A DNA stretch of 11,468 bases. Source: Acidobacteriota bacterium. Its GTDB lineage: Bacteria; Acidobacteriota; Vicinamibacteria; Vicinamibacterales; UBA823. Below, piece by piece: positions 6,897 to 11,468 of this stretch. The position numbers and the translations under genes were made by a program. The stretch is from the NCBI GenBank assembly GCA_002714165.1, contig PAWT01000014.1:28558-40025 (forward strand), read 5' to 3'. Each line of letters opens with the position of its first letter. Positions within the stretch are counted from its first letter, which is position 1. The notes under the pieces were generated by a model. That model saw only the letters and a list, made by a program, of their open reading frames with translations. It was not told the origin of the DNA and ran no database searches.

Positions 6897-7640
6897 TTAC
6901 TTACTTGCGGCGGATGCGATCAACCTCCTCGCCGTTCTGAAAATGCTTACTAGCATTGGCGGTGTGAGCCTCCCGGTATTGGTGTTCTGCCGGCTAGGAT
7001 GATACGAAGCAATTAGGGTGGGGCCGCCGTCGGGTGTATGCAAGAGCCCGTGTTTGAACGCCGGCTTGGGTGACGGACGTATCCCCCAGCTGCGCATGAC
7101 GCGCCAGTAGGTATCGAAAGCAATCCGACCGAGTGCAACAACGATCTTGAGGTTCGACAGCGCTGCAACCTCAGCTTCGAGGTGTGGCTGACAGTTTTCA
7201 ATCTCTTGACGGGTTGGCTTATTAGCCGGCGGGGCGCACCGTACGGCGGCGGTGATGTAGGCATCGTAGAGCCTCAGGCCATCTCTGATGTGGCGCGCAG
7301 TCGGAATATTTGCGAAACCGGCTGAGTGCATAGCACGCATAAGAAAATCGCCGGAGCCATCACCTGTGAACACACGGCCAGTTCGGTTGGCACCATGTGC
7401 TGCAGGTGCTAAACCAACTACGAGTACGCGGGCACGGTGATTCCCGAAGCCCGGTACTGGTTTGCCCCAGTAGTCTTCTGTGCGATACGCGAACTTCTTC
7501 TCTTGAGCGACGCGGGCGCAGTGAGTCCGTAGGCGAGGGCAAAGGTCACAGCATATGATCGTCTGACGGATGGTTGAGAGGGATGCCGGCGTCAACTTAT
7601 TGCGCTGCGCGCGTGGCCGCATCGGCCTGTTCTTGGGCAT
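6897..7640 (-). CDS. Family 5 uracil-DNA glycosylase (UDGb)
   Basis: UDGb enzymes remove uracil, and often hypoxanthine, from DNA to start base-excision repair. The 247-residue protein has the family 5 motif GLAPAAHGANRTGRVFTGDG (76-95); Thermus UDGb has GLAPGAHGSNRTGR at the same place. It also has the family 5 C-terminal motif SYHPSRQNTNTGRLT (212-226). C31, C34, C135 and C150 are placed to hold the 4Fe-4S cluster. DYWGKPVPGFG (56-66) and ITAAVRCAPPANKPT (129-143) are further matches. The asparagine-rich HPSRQN loop separates it from family 4. The basic N-terminus (MPKNRPMRPRAQR) lies in the 44 bp overlap with the end of lipA. ATG 7640 and ATG 7622 are both possible starts and neither has a convincing Shine-Dalgarno, so translation may be coupled to lipA. 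The LON-domain gene follows downstream. Confidence 0.94.
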   Translation of the reverse strand: MPKNRPMRPRAQRNKLTPASLSTIRQTIICCDLCPRLRTHCARVAQEKKFAYRTEDYWGKPVPGFGNHRARVLVVGLAPAAHGANRTGRVFTGDGSGDFLMRAMHSAGFANIPTARHIRDGLRLYDAYITAAVRCAPPANKPTRQEIENCQPHLEAEVAALSNLKIVVALGRIAFDTYWRVMRSWGIRPSPKPAFKHGLLHTPDGGPTLIASYHPSRQNTNTGRLTPPMLVSIFRTARRLIASAASK

Positions 7641-8520
7641 GATAGGAGCTTCTTACCAGTGGTCCTGATTCAACGTGATGGAAGCCGAGACCACAAGCCA
7701 CACGCTTAATCTCCGAAAACTCCTTCGGTTCGTAGTAACGCGCTAAGGGCACATTCGCTGGAGAAGGTCGAAGATACTGACCCACGGTCAGTATGCGGCA
7801 ACCGTGTTTTCGTAGATCGGCCATCGTCTCGATAACCTCGTCTATTGTTTCGCCGATGCCGACCATCAAACCAGATTTGGTAGGGATTGTGGGGGTAAAG
7901 TGTGCAGCGCGTGCGAGTAGATCGAGGGCAAGGTCGTATCGCCCGGCCGGTCGGACGGAGCGGTAAAGCCGGCGCACGGTCTCGATGTTGTGATTTAACA
8001 CGTCGGGTTTCTCTGCAAGGACCGTCTTGAGTGCACGAGTCTGGCCTTTAAAATCTGGAATCAAAAGTTCGATGCGGCACTCTGGTCTGGCACTCCGTAT
8101 CGCGCGAACGGTTGCGGCGAATGCTGAAGCCCCGCCGTCCGGCAGGTCGTCACGGTCGACCGACGTAATGACAACATGGTCGAGTCTAAGCGACGCGACA
8201 GCACGTCCCACGCGGTTGGGTTCATTGGGATCCAGCGCTTTCGGCCGACCATGCAGGACGTTGCAGTAGCCGCATGAACGGGTGCAGACGTCACCCAAAA
8301 TCATGAAGGTGGCAGTGCCCTGATCCCAGCACTCGCCAATGTTTGGACAATTTGCCTCTGCGCAGACCGTGTGCAGATTCAAGGACTGGACGAGTTGTTT
8401 GAGTCGCCGATAACCTGCCGAGCCAGGGGCTCTGACCTTCAGCCAGGGTGGTTTCGGCTCGCGGGGTGGTGGAGTTCCGCGCATCGGTCGCCCGCGTAGC
8501 AGCGGTACACTCGAAGTCAT
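7597..8520 (-). CDS. lipA: Lipoyl synthase (radical SAM, two 4Fe-4S clusters)
   Basis: LipA inserts two sulfurs into octanoyl groups on E2 or H proteins, completing the lipoyl cofactor of pyruvate and 2-oxoglutarate dehydrogenases. The auxiliary-cluster cysteines are in TVCAEANCPNIGECW, and the radical SAM cysteines in CTRSCGYC. The terminal RSSYHA motif supplies the serine ligand of the auxiliary cluster. VVITSVDRDDLPDGGA and NHNIETVRRLY are also standard family blocks. Three in-frame starts compete: TTG 8541 (314 residues), ATG 8520 (307) and ATG 8484 (295). All keep the conserved PPWLKVRAPG region. None has a good Shine-Dalgarno; ATG 8520 is chosen as the first ATG. Neither lipB nor a 2-oxoacid dehydrogenase gene is nearby. 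lipA is the first gene of the leftward group, overlaps the glycosylase gene, and is divergent from the exonuclease gene. Confidence 0.96.
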   Translation of the reverse strand: MTSSVPLLRGRPMRGTPPPREPKPPWLKVRAPGSAGYRRLKQLVQSLNLHTVCAEANCPNIGECWDQGTATFMILGDVCTRSCGYCNVLHGRPKALDPNEPNRVGRAVASLRLDHVVITSVDRDDLPDGGASAFAATVRAIRSARPECRIELLIPDFKGQTRALKTVLAEKPDVLNHNIETVRRLYRSVRPAGRYDLALDLLARAAHFTPTIPTKSGLMVGIGETIDEVIETMADLRKHGCRILTVGQYLRPSPANVPLARYYEPKEFSEIKRVACGLGFHHVESGPLVRSSYHAQEQADAATRAAQ

Positions 8521-8608
8521 GCTTCCATATGTTATCGCCAATTAGGCAGTTTAGGCCTTGTTAGTTGGTCTCGGTGAGCCCTGTGAAGAGAAACGGTGTC
8601 TCCGACAC

Positions 8609-8637
8609 TTGAGGATTTCCTGGTAAGACTCTAGAGT
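8609..8637 (+). promoter_or_regulatory. Weak candidate promoter for the exonuclease gene
   Basis: TTGAGG (8609-8614) and TAGAGT (8632-8637) are 17 bp apart, each matching the sigma-70 consensus at four of six. The predicted transcription start falls on or next to GTG 8645, an in-frame start of the exonuclease gene. That would make the message leaderless. The hexamers are poor, so this is tentative. Confidence 0.22.
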
Positions 8638-9526
8638 GTGCCGGGTGAACGTCTTTCTCATCGATGGCACATATGAGTTATTTAGGCACTTCTATGCGGT
8701 GCCTGCATCATCGGATACCGATGGTAATGAAATCGGCGCTGTGCGTGGTGTGCTCGGTTCGGTCGTGGCAATGCTAGAAGACGGCGTCACCCACATTGGG
8801 GTTGCAACGGATCACGTCATTGAATCATTTCGTAACGGGCTCTGGCCAGGCTACAAGACGGGTGAGGGGATTGACCCAGTTCTTCACAAGCAGTTCCATC
8901 CTTTAGAGGAGGCGCTATCTTCGATGGGAGTGGCAGTCTGGCCAATGGAGGAGTTTGAGGCGGATGACGGACTGGCGTCGGCTGCGGTGAAAGCGGCAGC
9001 TGATGAGGCAGTGGAACAAGTGTTTATCTGTACCCCTGACAAAGACCTCGCTCAGTGTGTCGTTGATAACCGTGTCATACAGTTCGACCGTCGCGCTGGT
9101 CAATTGCGCGATGCCAAAGGGGTACGTGAAAAATTCGGTGTTTCACCGAACTCAATTCCTGACTACTTGGCTCTGATGGGGGATTCAGCTGATGGTTTTC
9201 CCGGCCTCCCCGGGTGGGGGCACAAGTCAGCGAGTACTGTCTTGGGCCATTATGGACATTTGGAGCAGATTCCCGAGAAATCCGATTCTTGGGCCGTGAT
9301 GGTGCGAGGCGCTAAGAAGTTAGCACAAACGCTGGTTGAACAACGTGAGGTTGCCTTGAAGTTCAGAGACCTTGCAACCTTGCGGGAAGATGCACCAGTT
9401 TTCGATTCCGTCGAACAGGTTCGATGGGTTGGTCCTCAGGCAAGCTTTTTTGACCTCTGCGCAAAGATGAACATGGGTAGAATCTATCGACGGATTGACA
9501 AATTGGCAAACCAACGACGGTCGTAA
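8636..9526 (+). CDS. Stand-alone 5'-3' exonuclease / FEN-like nuclease (PolA N-terminal domain homologue)
   Basis: The product resembles the 5' nuclease domain of DNA polymerase I, which removes RNA primers and flaps, but no polymerase follows. The 296 residues hold the metal-binding acids of the family: D10 (FLIDGTYELFR), D59 (ATDH), E108/D110/D111 (EFEADD), D135/D137 (CTPDKDLAQ) and D183/D186 (MGDSADGFPG). The DNA-binding helix-hairpin-helix follows as LPGWGHKSAS (191-200), with Trp where PolA has Val in PGVG. The loop that grips the 5' end, usually YK..R in PolA (E. coli YKSHRP), is GYKTGEGID (72-80), keeping Lys but lacking the Arg. It is therefore a divergent subgroup, with catalysis likely but flap preference unsure. 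Two GTG starts compete, 8636 and 8645; both give the same core. The UPF0173 gene starts 20 bp downstream, so the two are probably co-transcribed. Confidence 0.88.
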   Translation: MCRVNVFLIDGTYELFRHFYAVPASSDTDGNEIGAVRGVLGSVVAMLEDGVTHIGVATDHVIESFRNGLWPGYKTGEGIDPVLHKQFHPLEEALSSMGVAVWPMEEFEADDGLASAAVKAAADEAVEQVFICTPDKDLAQCVVDNRVIQFDRRAGQLRDAKGVREKFGVSPNSIPDYLALMGDSADGFPGLPGWGHKSASTVLGHYGHLEQIPEKSDSWAVMVRGAKKLAQTLVEQREVALKFRDLATLREDAPVFDSVEQVRWVGPQASFFDLCAKMNMGRIYRRIDKLANQRRS

Positions 9527-9531
9527 TGCAC

Positions 9532-9537
9532 TAGGAG
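9532..9537 (+). promoter_or_regulatory. Shine-Dalgarno for the UPF0173 hydrolase gene
   Basis: TAGGAG lies nine bases before GTG 9547, in the short gap after the exonuclease stop. It supports the GTG as the true start. Confidence 0.6.
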
Positions 9538-9546
9538 TCGTATCAC

Positions 9547-10257
9547 GTGAATTCAAACAGTAAGCTCGCGGTTCAATGGCTCGGACACAGTACGTTCGTA
9601 ATTACCTCTCCTGGTGGAAAGCGCATCGTGCTCGACCCATGGCTCGAAGGAAACCCAAAGTGCCCAGATGAGTACAAGAAGATCACCGAAGCCGATTTGA
9701 TTCTTATCACGCACGGTCATCCGGATCATGTCGGCGATGTATTCTCGGTTGCACGCACAACCGGAGCACCGGTGATTGCAATTTTGGAGTTCGCGAAATT
9801 ATTTGAGGAGAAGGGACTGCAGTCCGTGCATGGCATCAATAAGGGAGGCACGATTAACATCGCCGGTATTGGCGTGACGATGGTGCAAGCAGTGCACACT
9901 AGTGGATTTGAGGTTGATGGACGGATGATTTTTGTTGGCGACCCTGCAGGTTATGTCATCAGACTTGAAGATGGCCGGAGTCTCTATTTTGCAGGAGACA
10001 CGGATGTATTCAGTGATATGGCGCTAATCAAGCAGCTTCATGCTCCGGAAATCGCGTTTCTTCCGATTGGGGACCATTTCACTATGGGACCGAAGGGCGC
10101 CGCCTTGGCGGCTGACCTCCTTGGCGTTCAACAGGTGGTGCCGATGCACTACGGCACTTTTCCCGTACTGGTCGGCACACCAAGTGAGCTTAGAGCGCTA
10201 CTTGCACCAGGAATTGAACTCTTGGAATTTCAACCAGGTGAGACCAGGGTCTGGTAG
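9547..10257 (+). CDS. UPF0173 metal-dependent hydrolase (metallo-beta-lactamase fold)
   Basis: This is a small cytoplasmic hydrolase of the UPF0173 (YtkL-like) family; the natural substrate of the family is not established. The 236 residues begin with VQWLGHSTFVI (9-19), containing the family-typical H14. The metal motif THGHPDH (55-61) has H56, H58, D60 and H61. H117 (AVHTSGF), D151 (YFAGDTDVF) and H201 (VPMHYGTF) complete a two-metal site. PIGDHFTMGPKGAA (173-186) is another family block. The length is typical. It starts with GTG and has a Shine-Dalgarno. It sits 20 bp after the exonuclease gene on the same strand, which suggests one transcript, though a functional link is not evident. It converges on the CoA-ligase gene with a gap of only 24 bp. 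Confidence 0.93.
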   Translation: MNSNSKLAVQWLGHSTFVITSPGGKRIVLDPWLEGNPKCPDEYKKITEADLILITHGHPDHVGDVFSVARTTGAPVIAILEFAKLFEEKGLQSVHGINKGGTINIAGIGVTMVQAVHTSGFEVDGRMIFVGDPAGYVIRLEDGRSLYFAGDTDVFSDMALIKQLHAPEIAFLPIGDHFTMGPKGAALAADLLGVQQVVPMHYGTFPVLVGTPSELRALLAPGIELLEFQPGETRVW

Positions 10258-10281
10258 TTTCCCAATACGAAGGATCAGCCT

Positions 10282-11468
10282 CTAGACATCACGCCTTTTA
10301 TCGACGACCCGATTAGACTTGAGTTCAAACCTCGGTAACGAAGCGGGTGCCACCGTGCGAGTCTCAATCCTGACCGCGAGGCGCTGTGAGAAGGCGTCTG
10401 CAAGCGCGTTGGCCACCTCGCTTGAGGCTTCGACCTCGATGATTAGTTCATCCATTTCTTGCTGGCGTGTTCTCACGATCCGGAACTCGTCCACCTCAAA
10501 CTCTCTAATGATCGCTTCAATCGATGATGGATAGATATTGATACCTCGCACCACCAAAAGGTCGTCAGCCCTGCCGATCAGGCCACCTGGTAACGTCTGA
10601 AATGTACGACCGCACGGACAACCGTGCCCACCCATCCGCACGAGGTCGCCTGTCCGGTAGCGGATCACCGGCCATCCAACGCGACCTAGGTTTGTGAGTA
10701 CCAGTTCCCCGACACCACCTTCCGACACGGTCTGCCCAGACCGAGGGTCAAGCACTTCAGCAATAAATTCCGATTCGATCACGTGTAGTCCTGTCTGAGG
10801 CTCGCAGGTGTAGCCATAGGCGCCGACCTCAGTTGCGCCGGCGTGATCGAAACACTTTGCACCCCACGCCCGCTGGATCCGGCCGCGTACTGACGGTAGT
10901 GAGGCGCCCGGCTCGCCCGCGTGGATAGTTGTGTGTACTCCTAGCTTTGACAGGTTGATGTTTTCCTGACGCGCCACTTCAGCTAGGCGTAATGCGTAGG
11001 TCGGAGTGCTCAAGAGCACTGTGGCTTCGGCACTCGCCATTAGGTGGAGTCGTGCCTTTGAATCGAGCCCGCCACCAGGGATACCCAAGGCCCCGAGTTT
11101 GAGTGCGGCGGCATGTGCTGCCCAGAATCCGATGAAGGGCCCAAAGGAAAAGGCCATGAATAATCGGTCCCGGTCTGTCACGCCAGCAGCTCGGTAAATA
11201 TATTGCCAGCACTCCGTCCACCAGTCCCAGCTCTCAGGGGTGTCGAGCACTACCAGTGGTCGACCGGTCGTACCAGAGGTCTGATGGTAGGTCAGGTAAC
11301 GTTCACGTGGATAGGTCGCAATCGTACCGAGTGGTGGAAAAGCTGATTGATCTTCGACGAGTTCTGATTTCGTTGTGAACGGTAATTGAGCGAATCCCTG
11401 CCAGTCGATCGGCGCTGACAACGACTTAAACTTTGATGCGTAGAAGCGATTGTGAGGCAAGATTTCAG
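10282..11468 (-). CDS. PaaK-like acyl/aryl-CoA ligase, 5' end beyond the window
   Basis: The protein belongs to the phenylacetate-CoA ligase (PaaK) branch of adenylate-forming enzymes, which activate a carboxylic acid with ATP and join it to CoA. The frame stays open to the right edge. The only near-edge start is a TTG at 11460, and the codons before it continue naturally (E-I-L-P-H-N-R-F-Y), so the true start lies outside. Counting from that TTG, the ATP loop TSGTTGRP is at 61-68, HAGATEVG at 206-213, YRTGD at 268-272 and GRADDLLVVRGINIYPSS at 296-313. The C-terminal catalytic lysine is K381 in FELKSNRVVD. CPCGRT (281-286) matches the metal-type cysteine loop seen in some PaaK relatives. About 40 residues are probably missing, given the family length of 430-440. 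No other phenylacetate genes are present, so the acid substrate is unknown. Confidence 0.91.
   Translation of the reverse strand, partial: EILPHNRFYASKFKSLSAPIDWQGFAQLPFTTKSELVEDQSAFPPLGTIATYPRERYLTYHQTSGTTGRPLVVLDTPESWDWWTECWQYIYRAAGVTDRDRLFMAFSFGPFIGFWAAHAAALKLGALGIPGGGLDSKARLHLMASAEATVLLSTPTYALRLAEVARQENINLSKLGVHTTIHAGEPGASLPSVRGRIQRAWGAKCFDHAGATEVGAYGYTCEPQTGLHVIESEFIAEVLDPRSGQTVSEGGVGELVLTNLGRVGWPVIRYRTGDLVRMGGHGCPCGRTFQTLPGGLIGRADDLLVVRGINIYPSSIEAIIREFEVDEFRIVRTRQQEMDELIIEVEASSEVANALADAFSQRLAVRIETRTVAPASLPRFELKSNRVVDKRRDV

Noticed and set aside
8521..8635. Promoter for lipA on the minus strand (TTCACA with TAACAA)
   Set aside because: Spacing is 18 bp, but both hexamers are weak; the region surely holds control signals for lipA, yet I cannot place them.
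1..11468. Mobile elements, CRISPR arrays, phage, toxin-antitoxin or defence genes
   Set aside because: No transposase, integrase, direct-repeat array, terminal inverted repeat or known defence domain was seen. Gene order is tight and composition looks even, so the window appears to be core chromosome rather than an accessory island.

Overview
The window carries bacterial chromosomal DNA of moderate GC content, densely packed with housekeeping genes. There are no transposases, phage genes, CRISPR repeats, tRNA or rRNA genes. The gene set fits Acidobacteriota or a similar Gram-negative-type lineage: a YpdA-type bacillithiol-disulfide reductase homologue, a family 5 uracil-DNA glycosylase, a zinc-type GTP cyclohydrolase I, a stand-alone 5'-3' exonuclease and a Trk potassium system. 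This taxonomic reading is an inference from gene content only.

Layout, left to right. (1) 1-2454, minus strand: trkA followed by trkH, the cytoplasmic and membrane halves of a Trk potassium importer. trkH runs off the left edge. (2) 2455-2566: a short divergent control region. (3) 2567-6115, plus strand: a tightly packed run of thiolase, folE, a secreted or membrane-anchored protein of unknown family, and a YpdA-like flavoprotein. folE and the unknown gene overlap, so they are very likely co-transcribed. (4) 6116-6200: a convergent gap. (5) 6201-8541, minus strand: lipA, a family 5 uracil-DNA glycosylase that overlaps lipA, and a stand-alone LON-domain protein, probably one operon. (6) About 8521-8635: a second divergent control region. 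(7) 8636-10257, plus strand: a divergent stand-alone FEN-like exonuclease, then a UPF0173 metallo-beta-lactamase-fold hydrolase. (8) 10282-11468, minus strand: a PaaK-like acyl/aryl-CoA ligase whose 5' end lies beyond the right edge.

The genes serve separate processes: ion homeostasis, acetyl-CoA chemistry, pterin synthesis, thiol redox, lipoylation and DNA repair. I do not see a new multi-gene system. The points most worth a second look are the unrecognised exported protein between folE and ypdA, with its repeated VTIPP element; the YpdA homologue that lacks the Cys seen in the Bacillus protein; the exonuclease that keeps its acidic residues but has an altered substrate-gripping loop; and the possibly very short or absent mRNA leaders. 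Protein translations outside the obvious closed reading frames (trkH and the 5' end of the ligase) were read by hand.
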